64,000 bases of DNA from Tretioscincus oriximinensis (lineage: Eukaryota; Chordata; Lepidosauria; Squamata; Gymnophthalmidae), in the NCBI GenBank assembly GCA_022410635.1, contig JAJVDF010000166.1:1-64000 (forward strand), in the 5' to 3' direction. Positions 23,013-33,570 of the stretch are shown here, piece after piece. The translations under genes and the position numbers were made by a program. How positions within the stretch are numbered: position 1 is the stretch's first letter; each line of letters begins with the position of its first letter. The notes below the pieces were generated by a model. That model did no database searches. It had not been told where the DNA came from and saw only the letters and a list, made by a program, of their open reading frames with translations.

Positions 23013-23044
23013 CTTATATATGCCTTCTAGACAGCCACGCCCCC
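23013..23044 (-). promoter_or_regulatory. TATA box and GC box upstream of Ngaro leader
   Basis: On the minus strand, GGGGCGTGG (complement of 23,035-23,044) is followed 12 bases later by CATATATAAG (complement of 23,013-23,022). The whole block lies in a CpG-rich segment (22,900-23,190). Its orientation matches the retroelement ORFs, so it is a likely promoter for the element, with initiation expected near 22,985. This is inferred from motifs alone. Confidence 0.55.
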
Positions 23045-23191
23045 TGCGCTGCTGTGTGCAGCCTGCCAGCGCATCCCCGAGGTGCATAGCACCCATCAAC
23101 ACCCTGACGCACCGCAGACCGCTGCAGGATCTTCCGTTCCGCCAGCAACTCTCAGCCGCCTCAGGGCTCGGTGAGTCTTTTACTGTTGTAT

Positions 23192-23192
<1 letters not shown>

Positions 23193-23264
<72 letters not shown>

Positions 23265-23271
23265 AATAATA
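23193..23271 (+). repeat. Compound microsatellite (ATC)n-(AAC)n-(AAT)n
   Basis: About 14 units of ATC run directly into about nine units of AAC and then three of AAT. It abuts the outer edge of the CpG-rich promoter-like segment and may mark the end of the retroelement. The minus-strand frame rich in Asp and Val is this repeat translated. Confidence 0.95.
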
Positions 23272-23584
23272 AAGCACCATTTTTGTTCTTTGTCTTTTTT
23301 GTTTTCCAAGATATATTTACCTTATGATTATGATTATCATATAACTGGAATGTTTTTACTCACCAAAATTACAACAAAAGAAAAATGATACTTTTAGTGG
23401 ATACCATGTTTTATCTAAATAATTAATATATTCTCTCCAAGATATTCAATAGCACTGATGTTGTTTGGTGTATCAACTATTGAAACCCTTCTTTCTTTTA
23501 TGGCCTTAATTAGGACTGCCATATTTTGGCAGCCCAAAACCAGGACGGGGTGGGGGTGCGTGCGCACGCGCGCACATACGGATG

Positions 23585-23632
23585 CTTGTAGTGAGACAGG
23601 CAGAACCTCTCTTCTGCCTGTCTCACCACAAG
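23585..23632. repeat. Small hairpin in hAT-like element
   Basis: CTTGTAGTGAGACAGGCAGA is followed, after a 5-6 base loop, by its near-complement TCTGCCTGTCTCACCACAAG. It sits 28 bases before the large palindrome. Confidence 0.85.
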
Positions 23633-23659
23633 TGTCCGTCAATGCACATGTATGTGTGC

Positions 23660-23874
23660 GTAGCTGCTCCAATGCTGGAGGCAGGGTTTCACGCCTACTG
23701 TCAGGCAAAGCGTGGCAACTCGCCTCCAGGGGAGGAAAAACGCCTGGGTTTGTGACAGGTGAACAGAGCTGTCCTCTTGTCACAAACCCAGGCTTTTTTG
23801 CTCTACTGGAGGCGAGTTGCCACGCTTTGCTGACAGCAGGCACGAAACCCCACCTCCAGCATTGGAGCAGCTAC
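23660..23874. repeat. Large palindrome, arms about 106 bp
   Basis: The left arm 23,660-23,766 and right arm 23,769-23,874 are reverse complements with about 10% mismatches. They meet at AGAGCTGT with essentially no spacer. Both arms contain the GGCAACTCGCCTCCAG block or its complement. A transcript would fold into one long hairpin. Confidence 0.9.
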
Positions 23875-24104
23875 AGCACGCTCCAAGGTTCCTTCCAGGA
23901 CTCCAGAAAGCATTGCCGGGCTGCAGCCGTCAGCTCTGACGGCTCCCTTTCTTTTAAAATCCTGCATTTTTATATTCCGTGATGCAACATCGGGGAATGT
24001 AAAAATCCGGGATTTTATCTTAAAACTCAGAGGGGACTATATTTTAGTCCCCCAAACCGGGATTGTCCCGCCTTCCCGGGACGTATGGCAACCCTAGCCT
24101 TAAT

Positions 24105-25835
24105 TTACTTTATTTTTTGTATTCTAAAGCCGATGTTTGGATGGGATATTTTGCCAAAGTTCGAAATAGAACCCAATCTCTTTGCTAGATGTTATGTGGA
24201 AACTATGGCTGTGTGTGACTGACCAGTCAGTTTAAAGTGTTCAAGTGTGAATTTGCTCAACAAATCTTTTTGGTGAGTTGGCAACAAACATCTTGCTTTA
24301 ATCAAACAAAATACGCTGGGCTCTAAGCCAGGGTGGTGTCACTCACATGAGAAGACAAGCTTTTCCCTTTTTCCTCTTCAAGAATGATATGCCAACAGGT
24401 AGCGAGGTTAAAGGCTAGATTTGTAAGTGCAGCAGGTCCTTGGAGATTTAATTTAATAAGAGTCATAACCTTTCAGCTATAACACTTTTATTATATCTCC
24501 CACTAGAATTATGGGGACATTTTTATTTAGTTCTCCTTTCTTTCTTTTTTCTTTCTTTCCTTCTTTCTTTCTTTCTGTGAAACTGATAGAAAAGAGCGTC
24601 TTTGCCTCAAAAACATGGAGTAAAAATAAATAAAAATAAACCATTGAAATTACTTCACAATAATTATGCATAAATTTTATTCAGATTAAATATCTAATCC
24701 AGTTTCTTTAGTTTTCTTATGGATTATTTTAATTAACTTGTGTATGACGCAAAGGGCTAACAAAGGGATATCACATTACCACATCACCTAACAGATTGGA
24801 TTGCTCTTCGTCTTCATGTTTTATCAAACTTGTAAATGAAAAGCACCCATAAAATTCTATCTTATAGCAGAGTGTAGTTTATACAGGTATTCCCTATGCT
24901 GCTGAAGAAACTAAGCAAAGTTATTATATTGGAACTGACACATACTTATGCTGTGAAATCTCAATTTTCTGGTATTCATCTGTGTCTGAACAATATAACA
25001 TATGAAAATTTCCTCATTTACCATACTAAAATTATTGTCTTTCATATTATTTGTTTGGATGCCATATCTTATTGAATGGCGCAAGCAGGAATGGGTATTT
25101 CGCAGATGACTTTGAGTGAGCTATTTAAATGCAACATTGATTGTGTTGATGTTAAATGACACGAGGGATGCCCTGTGGTCCTGTCTCTGGCAATTACCTG
25201 CACATAAAATCCATGATCACATTCCTAGACGATGTAGCACAGCTGCAAAGCTAGATTAGAAGCAATAATACATTGTAACATTGTACATATTTGTTTTAGG
25301 AATGTTTGTTGCTAATCTATCCCAGCAGATGTTTTCCCACCCCAGGTAATATTTTATTTTGTACTTTCTAAAACAACTACCTATATATTTACCGCAACAA
25401 ATATTCTGTATCTATTACAAATTCAATATGCTGTAACGTATAATTAGTAATATCAAAAATTGAATGTATAAAATATTCTGATTTTTTTTACAGAAATATA
25501 TGCATAAGAGAACAAATTAAAGTGGTTTCTTGTTGAAAGATACTCGGTAAACTATCACAAAGAAATCAGGGCACACTTGTAAAAATATGAAGCTGCTGTT
25601 TTCTTGAAAGAAATTCTAGTAGTAGTGAAAATGGTAAGTATTCAGGGGGAATGTTCTTTGTAACTGTGGAAAAGAGAGTGCCTCCAACACTCTAGAACAG
25701 TGCCTCTCCAGAGGTTTGTCAAGTGCCTACATTGTATTGTTTTGGAACCTGGTAAAACATACCTCATCACCCAGGTTTTTACTCTTAGCTCCTTATACTT
25801 CCTGTACTTCCGGAGAGGGTGTGTGATTAGGAAAG
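24105..25835. other. Unassigned AT-rich stretch
   Basis: No gene is seen. It contains a TTTC-rich pyrimidine tract at 24,537-24,577; the rest shows no recognised repeat. Confidence 0.5.
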
Positions 25836-25839
25836 AGGA

Positions 25840-25945
25840 TCTTTTTAAAGGTTTTATTAGTGTTTATCTCTTAATATTCTGTTATCTGCCCTGGGACCAA
25901 TGGTGAAGGACAGGATATTAAGTCACTAAATAAATAAAATAAAGG
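25840..25945 (+). mobile_element. L2-type LINE or related SINE 3' end
   Basis: The plus strand reads TTTATCTCTTAATATTCTG, then CTGCCCTGGGACCAATGGTG and AAGGACAGGATATTAAG, and ends in AAATAAATAAAATAAAG. This is the usual pattern of reptile L2-like 3' ends: pyrimidine-rich stretch, GCCCTGRG, GGGYGGRATA, then (AAAT)n. No coding sequence is left upstream that I can identify. Confidence 0.6.
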
Positions 25946-27360
25946 CAAAATATGCAGTAGCTCATAGCATGAGTCCATTCTTTCAAGAGTCCATTTTCCT
26001 TTCATGTACACTGAAATCTGGGTGGACTTATACATAAGCTGCTTCTGGGGAATTGGTTTGTATGATGTGCATGAGCATATATGCGTGGAGCGACAGTTTT
26101 TGCATGGACAACCTTAACATTTGCTATTGGGGCAAGCCACATTTACTTGTCAGCCTGACCTGATTCAGTGCTACTGACCTCCCGAGTCTGTGGTTCTGAT
26201 CTTTGGAAACTGTCTTGTCTTCTAGCGTGATTCTTAGGGACTGTCCTGACAACAGGCTGTATGGCTTATGAGTGAAGCAGCTCCTTCTTCTATTTTGCGG
26301 GGGAGACCTCAAAAACAACCATTCATGACAAGTGCCTACAAGTGAATTTCAGTGTGTACTGAACAGCATTCCCAGAGGCTGAAGGCTAAGAGCCTTTTGT
26401 TCCTAGCATTCAGAGTGGTAAGGAATGTGGTCATGTGGCTCACACAAGGTCTGTGGGTATATGACTGGTGTATGGATGGCTGATATGAACCAGTATCAGC
26501 AGGGGTCATGGTGCCAGATAAAACAATTTGTACTATTGCTTTGGCATCAGCTGGTATGTCATAAAATTTTGTGTAGCACTTAGGCAATCAAATAAGAGAT
26601 CTGAAAATAGCAAGTTTATTCATTAACAATATTTTCATTTCAGTGGCTCTATTTGCAGCTTCAGTAGTGGTGTTGATAATGCCTTTTCACTGTATTTCGA
26701 GAATATCATCAGTATTACTTTGGCTCAGATAAACTTTCTATAGTCTGCCGATCTCCAGTTTATTATATCTGAGTACAGATTAACTAATTGTTTATAAGGC
26801 TGCATCCAATCATCACTTACTTATCCTGCTTCAAATGTTCTAGCCCCCAATACATTTGCTTTATTCTGCACCATCCAAACACAACATAATAAGTGGCATT
26901 GAGATAAAGCTTCGGTGGATGTGGATATTGGTCTTTTAAGCATTCACAGTTTCCTCATTTGTTTCATTTTGCCTATCTCATTGAACTTGCTATTGCAGTT
27001 GTTAGAGTACATGGATCAACTCAATGCATAAAAACAGTTTTAATTAAAAATTAAGCCTACAATTTACTAGGAACAAATTCAATACACATTCTCTCTAGTC
27101 AAGCTGAAGGTAAATCAAAAGCTAAACATAAAATTGTCCTATACAAGTGGGCACTTATTGTCCTTCCACACGCATGTAGAGAAGCAAAGAAAAAGAAGGA
27201 GGGGAGACAAAGAATTGTGACAAAGGCAATTTAAATTTCATATTTTTGCTGTAGGTGAAAGGGATTAGGGAACTGGTGCAAAGGGAACAGAAAATAATTT
27301 TAACAAACACTCTTCCCCAAGGTCCAGGCAAACTGAATTGGTCATTACAACAGCACTAAC
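25946..27360. other. Unassigned stretch
   Basis: No gene, RNA or repeat family recognised. Confidence 0.5.
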
Positions 27361-27479
27361 GGCCACTCCACATGCATGCCAAAGCAGGACATTTTAGAGA
27401 AGAACGGGCTCATTGACCACTCTCATGTACCTATTTATTCTGTGGCGATGGCAGTGACCTCATTGTGAGGAGTGCCACA

Positions 27480-27700
27480 TCACTATGGGAATGGGAGGGA
27501 CGTTGGCATTGTGGTGATGTAGCTGCCATTTTCCAGCTCCCTGAGTAGCTGTTCTGCTGCTGGTCTTGTGGGATTGGATCGTGATTTCCCTGCTCTTGGA
27601 AGTAGCAGGGCCAAGGGCCTTTTCTGCATAATTACCATGGATGTCCCATGATCTAATGTGGCAGAGCTGCCTCTGAAATGTATGCATGCAGCCTGTGATA
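27480..27700 (+). repeat. Dispersed repeat family X, copy 1
   Basis: This matches the reverse complement of 43,985-44,300. Shared ordered blocks are GGGAATGGGAGGGACGT, CTGCTGCTGGTCT, CCTTTTCTGCATAA, and GCAGAGCTGCCTCTG. The two copies differ by substitutions and small gaps. The outer end here reads ATGCATGCAGCC, and a GGCCACTCCACATGCATGCC block lies at 27,361. A short, non-coding DNA transposon is the likeliest identity. Open frames are incidental. Confidence 0.7.
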
Positions 27701-27981
27701 CCAAAAGACCCAAGTCTTCTTGTCGCATGAATGCTTTGTTTCAGTAGCACGGGTGCATTTGGGGTTCCAGGAGGTGAAGCCACCTGGGCAAAGGATGGGA
27801 GAGGGTGCAAAGTTGTGTCCATACACCACTAAGAAGGCCTTGATTGGGAGCTTTCAGAGTGCTGTACGGAGAATATGGATGACCTTTACTGCTGGATACA
27901 TCTTTAATGATACATTCAGCTACAAGGGTGGTTTCTTGATGGCTCCCAGCACACTTGTTCTTGTTGAACCAGTGGAGCTGT

Positions 27982-27994
27982 GGGGGGGGGGGGG
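27982..27994 (+). repeat. Guanine homopolymer (13 nt)
   Basis: Uninterrupted run of about 13 G; length is likely to vary and to be error-prone in assembly. Runs of C of similar length occur at about 28,727-28,738 and 63,413-63,424. Confidence 0.9.
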
Positions 27995-28049
27995 TTTGCA
28001 CTGAATGGGGGGAACTGGATGGCTGGGGCTTGCTTTGGACCATGCAGTG

Positions 28050-31000
28050 CCTCACTACACGCTTGTTCAGTCATGCACATGGGCTAGTTCTCCAATATCT
28101 GACACAGATCTTAGTTAAGAGAGGGTAGTGAAGTGTTAAGAGTTTTACTTAGGGACCCTTATTGAAGGGGTGTTCTAGCCAGGGTTGTTTCCTCAATTCC
28201 AACTTATTGCATAGTAGCTGAATGAGAAAGTATAGCTTAGCCACTCTGCTATGCAGCTGCACTTGTGTTATTCATTCTCACTTGCACTAAAAATAGTATA
28301 ATTCATAAATTCCCAACCCATCCAACAGCCCTGAGGTATTTTGTTGTGCATATCATCGCTAAGTCTCTATTACTGGAGATTTTCATTGTCTGTATGGCTG
28401 CAAGTGTGAGAGCTGAAAATGAGCATCTGGAAGTAAGAGAAGAATGAGAGAAGAATGATGAGAAGCATTACTCGTCTGGCATGGAGCAAAGTACTTCTCT
28501 CTTGGACACTGCAATTCAAAGGCACATACCAGATGCATTTCCTTAGGGGAATTAGAAGTGTGACGTTTATAACTTGAACAAAGAACTGGTTATTGCAGCG
28601 AAAACAAATCACAGGAATGCTAAATTATGCAGTCTATATACAAGAAACTATCATTATTTGTTGTGAGATATGTGCTGGAATCAGCTGTCTCACAGAGAAA
28701 ATGGAGAAAGAAAATCTTTGCGAACTCCCCCCCCCCCAACCAACCTTGTGGATAATGAAACAGGAGTTTTAAAAAAGACAGAAAATATTTCTAGACAAAA
28801 GATCCTTTGAAAAATAAGAAAAAAGATAAAAAGATAAATTTGAGGAAATGGTTTGCCAAACCTATAAAATTAACTATGGGACATGAAATAAAATAGGCGT
28901 AGGGGTATATAGGAGGATTTTCTCTGTGGTGGCACCCACTTAACCAGGAACACAGAAATAGGACTTGGCACATTTCCAAGTAAAGTTGATTGGCTTAGAT
29001 ATAGCACAGTTCTGTAACAGACATTAACAAAGTTCAGTCCTAACCAAGGCACCAAGTCATTTCTAAAACTTGTTGAGCTACTACAGATAGAAGCAGCAGG
29101 ATTTTAAGTGCATTTTTTGTTTTAAAAGGGTAGGGTAAAGATATGTCATTGTTTTGTTTTAATTTCTTATTGCTGAATCTAGGTTCATGGAAAGGCCCCT
29201 GATTTTTCTTCAGGTAGCCCAGAAAATGTCAGTTCAGAAAGCAAAGCATTGTATTCAGTGTTCTTGGGTTTCTTGATTAGATCCATTTCAAGAATCCTCA
29301 AAACTTTTCAAATAGCCTTTCTGTTTCATTTATGGCAACAGACCTGTTGCCACCACCACTTCTTCTTCTGCTCAAAAGGTTTCACTGGTCCCTTTGGAGG
29401 AATCCTGGGACTATTTCCACTTTGATGCCAAACTGTAATAGGTAGAAACATCAGAGCTCCATTATTTTTCCATTTCACAGGGCCAAGAAGTTTGGAAAAA
29501 TTCCTGGGTGACAGGCATATATTCCACCACATCACATGCTTTTAGTGTCCCACATCAAAGGAAAATGTTCTGAAGCTGTTTGGAAACCTGTCACTCTACA
29601 TACTACCTTTAGAAAGTACCTTGTTAGCAAAGACTGCTGTGGAATGTAGATAGGATTGAATCAGTCTTCATTCCTAATTCCAACTTCAGTGCATTTTTCT
29701 ATCCACAAACATACCTGGACCAGAATCTCAGCCTGTCCATACAGTAGATTAGTAAATAATTAAAAAAACATATATAAGAGACATTTTGAACATATTTCTT
29801 AAGTAACTGGCCACAGTGCATAATAAACTAATGAGAAAATGAAAAAATTGCTTAAATGGAACTACTGCACTTCTCAAAAGAATTTGAAAAGGGACATTTT
29901 GCTTTTCTGCTTCTTTCCTTTCTTTTAAATACTTCCATTGTAGTGACACTGCAGCTTTCATATAAATAGACCGTCACTTTGGCAAGTGATTACATAAACA
30001 TAGTTTGCTATATTCAGAAAAGCTTTAGTGCTTCAAATAGACTGCTTTGTGCTAGTAATAAATATTGACAAGATTGTACTGCCAAACTCTTAGTCACACA
30101 ATGAAGTATAAAATAAAACTAAGTTCTGTGTTTATTTGCTTTTTCATAACAAATACAATAATAAAGTCAGAGGATGAATTTCTTTTTGGGATACCAAAAA
30201 GTATAATCAATGAATGGATAATAGATTTTTAATCACAGCAGACTCTTTCCTAGAACGGAAAAAAGCCTAATGCAGAAGAGATCCTAACTATGCTTTCTCT
30301 CTCAGCCAAGTTGGAGATCTGGTTCTTTTCCTGATAGATAGTCTTTACATATGGAATTACCTTATTGTAGGCTTTGGAGAACATCTCCAGTTAGCAGAAT
30401 CTCACCATGCATATGTTTAATCATTATTTGAATAAATGATCTTATTGTAAAAAATACTTCGAATGAGATGCTTAAAAATACTAGCAACATTAAAACTATG
30501 ATATATGTTATAGTTAAACAACATCACATCATAATTTTAATGATGTTAAGAATTGCATATTGCATAAGGTCTTTGAATGATAGCACCTTTAGTAAAAGCA
30601 TGATTTTAAAGAGAAAAAACTTAGCTTTTAAAGAGCTTTTTCCTTTTTTACATATGAGCAAGGAGAATATGCACCTGTGGTTTCCAAATCTGCCAGGGCA
30701 TTCATCAGATCATCAAGAGTTCTTAGTTCCAACAGAGATGTCAGTAGGAGACATGTAAGAACATTTTTTTCATTTGGCAACCAGAAGAGTAATTGTTAAG
30801 ATTCATAGTAGGTGATATAAATAGTTTTGATTGATCCATGAATGAATAGATAAATTAAATGAATCAATGCAAGAATTTAGGTGTTGCCTCCCCCCAAAAA
30901 AATAATCTTCCATAATTCACTGATTTAGAAAAAGAATATTGGAAACTTTTTAGCATTTGCTTAGTCTCCATCTACAGTACCACCATGGTATATAATTCTG

Positions 31001-31765
31001 TTACATTTTTAGTAGAAACTAATTGTCATATGGCCAGAACAAGATTCTACTACTAGGAATTAATAGTAAATATATTACTTGATAGAAGGAAAAAATAAAC
31101 AAATGTAAATTAGCTTAGGGAGGAAAAACAATTCCTACTGTTTCACTCTGTCAATTTCATTTAGCTCAAGAAAGCCACAGTCAAAAGAATCTGCCTCCTT
31201 CATTGATTATTAGCTTGATAAGAAAATTCAGGAAGCTGAAGAGCACATGAAGCTAAATTCTAAAACATGGAGGAGGTTAAATTCTAGGACACTTTAGGTA
31301 GCAAGAAGGTTAGTTTATACTCAAATGCAGGGCAGGATTTAGGCTGTATTTTGCCCATGGGTTGTAGTTTAATTACTTACCTACTTACTTACTTATTTAT
31401 CTACTTTATTTATTTGTTCTACTCCTGCCTTCCCTCAGTTACTCTGGGTTTTTATAATAATAAAAGCAGTAAAAGATATTAGTATCTTCTTAGTACTACT
31501 GGTAGCTATATTTTGCCTAAATACACCCCTGCTCAAACATCACAGAACTACTACTCTATCCTCCAGGTTTACTGAGATGTAGCTATATAGGGAGCTTAAC
31601 CATGACCAATTTACTGTCAAGTTGCTACATACGGAGTTTAACCATGACCAGTTAGAGGGCTTCTTAAAAAAAGTAGTAGTAGAAGCAATAGTAGAAATAG
31701 GAAGGAGGCTGAATATGGCTTAGCCAATCTGAAACAAAGATGGAAGGAACTTAAAACTGTAAGAC
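28050..31765. other. Unassigned AT-rich stretch
   Basis: No host gene or transposon coding region seen. At 31,375-31,450 a run of ACTT units leads into CTACTCCTGCCTTCCCTCAG, possibly a short reversed L2 or SINE tail. The remainder looks single-copy. Confidence 0.45.
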
Positions 31766-31768
31766 AAA

Positions 31769-32410
31769 GGCTGCGTGCACACAATGACCGAAAAACCGCT
31801 ATAAAGCTATATTCCAGAATATACAGGGTGCTTCAAAAAATGTATACACAAACTTTGAACTTCCATAGAAAATTTATTTACTGTTCAACAAAGTTAAATT
31901 TCAGGATTACGTTTTATTTACATTGGACTTTAAGCTTTCTAATTTCCTGAAATTTAACTTTGTAGAACAGTAGAACAGTAAATAAATTTTCTATGGAAGT
32001 TCACAGTGTGTATACATTTTTTTGAAGCACCCTGTAGTAACCGCATGTCCATGCACACCAAATCTATATATTCCAAGACTGGTGCCCCAATTCCGTAATA
32101 TCGCTCACTGATCTCGCGGTAGTGTAATCTGAGAATTTTTGCAACAGCCACTGGAAACTACTGCTGCATTCTCACTTGTTTAACCTCTCTCACCTAATTT
32201 GTGCACACGCATAAGCGTGAGAGAGGACGGGGGTTGGCCGTGAGAGGACAGAGATTCGCCAGAACGATGACTCAATATCCCAGCAATAGTTTATTCCTGG
32301 AAAAACTGTGTTTGTTACTTGACAACTGCTGAAAAACGCTTAAACCGTGTGCAGGACCTGTCCTCGTCTCGCTCCATTCGAGGAAGAAATGTGCTGTGTG
32401 CATGTAGCCA
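31769..32410. mobile_element. Possible non-autonomous DNA transposon with nested MITE
   Basis: The outer ends form an imperfect inverted repeat: GGCTGCGTGCACACA at 31,769 and GTGTGCATGTAGCC at about 32,397-32,410 (complement GGCTACATGCACAC). The repeat at 44,620-44,880 has the same kind of termini (GGCTGCCTGCACACA and GTGCATGCAGCC), which suggests one family. I could not identify a clean target duplication. A palindromic MITE at 31,824-32,034 interrupts it. The interior is CpG-containing and non-coding. Confidence 0.5.
31824..32034. mobile_element. Palindromic Tc1/mariner-like MITE (211 bp)
   Basis: Both ends read CAGGGTGCTTCAAAAAA inward and are flanked by TA (31,822-31,823 and 32,035-32,036), the target duplicated by Tc1/mariner transposons. 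The arms, about 83-90 bases each, are nearly perfect inverted copies around a short AT-rich centre. The right arm carries one extra 8-base unit (a duplicated CTACTGTT-type block). It has no coding capacity. Confidence 0.85.
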
Positions 32411-33084
32411 AAAATGGTAAATGTTACAAAACTGCAATAAATAATAAACGACTTTAAAGACCAACATATAATTAAAATTGGTCTGTTAATTTGGGGACTG
32501 GTTAATCTACCATTATAACTGCAAGATTGAAATATGTGTAAGGATGGGAAAATCTGTGTTGTTTCCCAAAGAAGATGGGCTAGCATGGGGTAAAAAAACT
32601 GGCTAAAATGGGCAAATTATTATGCTTTGTAAGAGACAGAGTTCATTAGTGACTTTCTCTTAAAAAGGGGAACTCCTAACTAATTTTATGTGGGGGGGAT
32701 TCATATATTCATTTTGAAATTTATTAGAAAATTTGAGTGACTGAAAGAGGTGAATGGACTGTAATGTTTAAGGGGAGGAGTGCCAAGTCTCCACAACCCA
32801 GGGGAATGCTCTTTTGAGAATTCTGTCATTTTGACTTCTTTTCATTTGCTCCCCGAAAACACAAATACTATAAATCACAGATGCTCAGATGACAATTATT
32901 TACAGATGTGTATTTTTTCCTAAATATAGCAATATAAATCATATCTTCAATCCATACTTCAGGAGTGATTCACTGGTAGCAATGTGACGTGGTGAGTTGC
33001 CAGCAGGATACCAAAATTTAAAACACATATAATGACTCCCTATATAGTCACTATATAGAATGCCAAATGAATGTAAGAAATATT
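32411..33084. other. Unassigned AT-rich spacer
   Basis: No feature recognised between the nested transposons and the CR1 3' end. Confidence 0.5.
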
Positions 33085-33291
33085 TAAAATAAGAACATAT
33101 GAAGAGCCATACTGGATCGGGCCAGAGCCCATCTAGTCCAGCATTCTGTGTCACCCAGAGGCCCACCAGATGTACCTGAGCAGTCTGAACAGAGGAAAGC
33201 AAAATATGCACCTGTTCATGACTCTCTGCAAATGACATTTCAGGAGCACTACCTGTTGCTCCATCTTGGAAGCAGCATCCAGACATCCATC
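33085..33291 (-). repeat. CR1 3'UTR, family consensus-like copy
   Basis: Non-coding end of the CR1 element. It contains the complements of CAGTCTGAACAGAGGAAAGC and GAGCCCATCTAGTCCAGC and closes near AAGAACATATGAAGAGCC. This block is the one repeated as isolated fragments elsewhere in the window. Confidence 0.85.
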
Positions 33292-33567
33292 CTAGTACCC
33301 ATTTATATTCTTGGTATCCATAAACCTGTCTAGTCCTGTATTGAAGCTATCCAAGCTGTTAGCTACCAACACCTCTTTAGGAAGTAAATTCCACAGGTCA
33401 CTGATCCTCTGGGTGAAAAAATACTTCCCTTTGTCTGTTCTAACTTTTCTGCCCATCAGTTTCAAGGAGTGCCCTCTGGCCCTAGTGTTGTGTGATAGAA
33501 AAAACATTTTTCTCACCCTATCCATCCCATGCATTATTTTGTACACTTCAATCAGATCACCTCTCAA
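33292..33567 (-). pseudogene. CR1 ORF2 C-terminal region
   Basis: This continues from LGLFSLER after a frame break and reads RGDLIEVYKIMHGMDRV, then a TRARGHSLKL block, YFFTQRISDLWNLLPKEVV-like sequence and SLDSFNTGLDRFMD. The stop lies at the start of the 3'UTR. It aligns in order with 1874-2176 of the other CR1 copy, although the two are diverged. Confidence 0.8.
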
Positions 33568-33570
33568 ACA

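Larger units (their letters stand above)
16640..23190 (-). mobile_element. DIRS/Ngaro-type tyrosine-recombinase retrotransposon, degenerate
   Basis: Read on the minus strand, this element carries, in order, a promoter-like segment (about 23,050-22,980), a tandem-repeat leader, a gag-like ORF (21,241-20,085), reverse transcriptase (20,003-19,016), RNase H (19,015-18,394), an overlapping tyrosine recombinase (18,481-17,498) and an SGNH-type hydrolase ORF (about 17,497-16,905). A 3'UTR shared with 42,020-42,235 follows. Such elements integrate as circles via a recombinase instead of a DDE integrase. The RH and YR frames overlap directly, leaving no room for the methyltransferase-like domain of DIRS1 elements. 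That, plus the hydrolase, favours the Ngaro lineage. All ORFs carry lesions. I could not find the split direct repeats, so the ends are approximate. Confidence 0.8.
23511..24096. mobile_element. Non-autonomous hAT-like DNA transposon (586 bp)
   Basis: The element is bounded by a perfect 8-bp target duplication, GCCTTAAT, at 23,503-23,510 and 24,097-24,104. Its ends are inverted repeats: TAGGACTGCCATA at the left and the complement of TAGGGTTGCCATA at the right (2 mismatches in 13). Eight-base duplications and TA-G-rich ends are typical of hAT transposons. It encodes no transposase. Inside is a long palindrome (23,660-23,874) and a smaller hairpin (23,585-23,632). Long open frames on both strands over the palindrome arise from the symmetry and are not genes. 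Confidence 0.85.

Noticed and set aside
22983..23309. 108-codon minus frame with poly-Val and poly-Asp
   Set aside because: It is the ATC/AAC microsatellite in translation.
23415..23982. Overlapping 142- and 174-codon frames on opposite strands
   Set aside because: They cover the palindrome of the hAT-like element; symmetry makes both strands open together. Their protein sequences have no domain.
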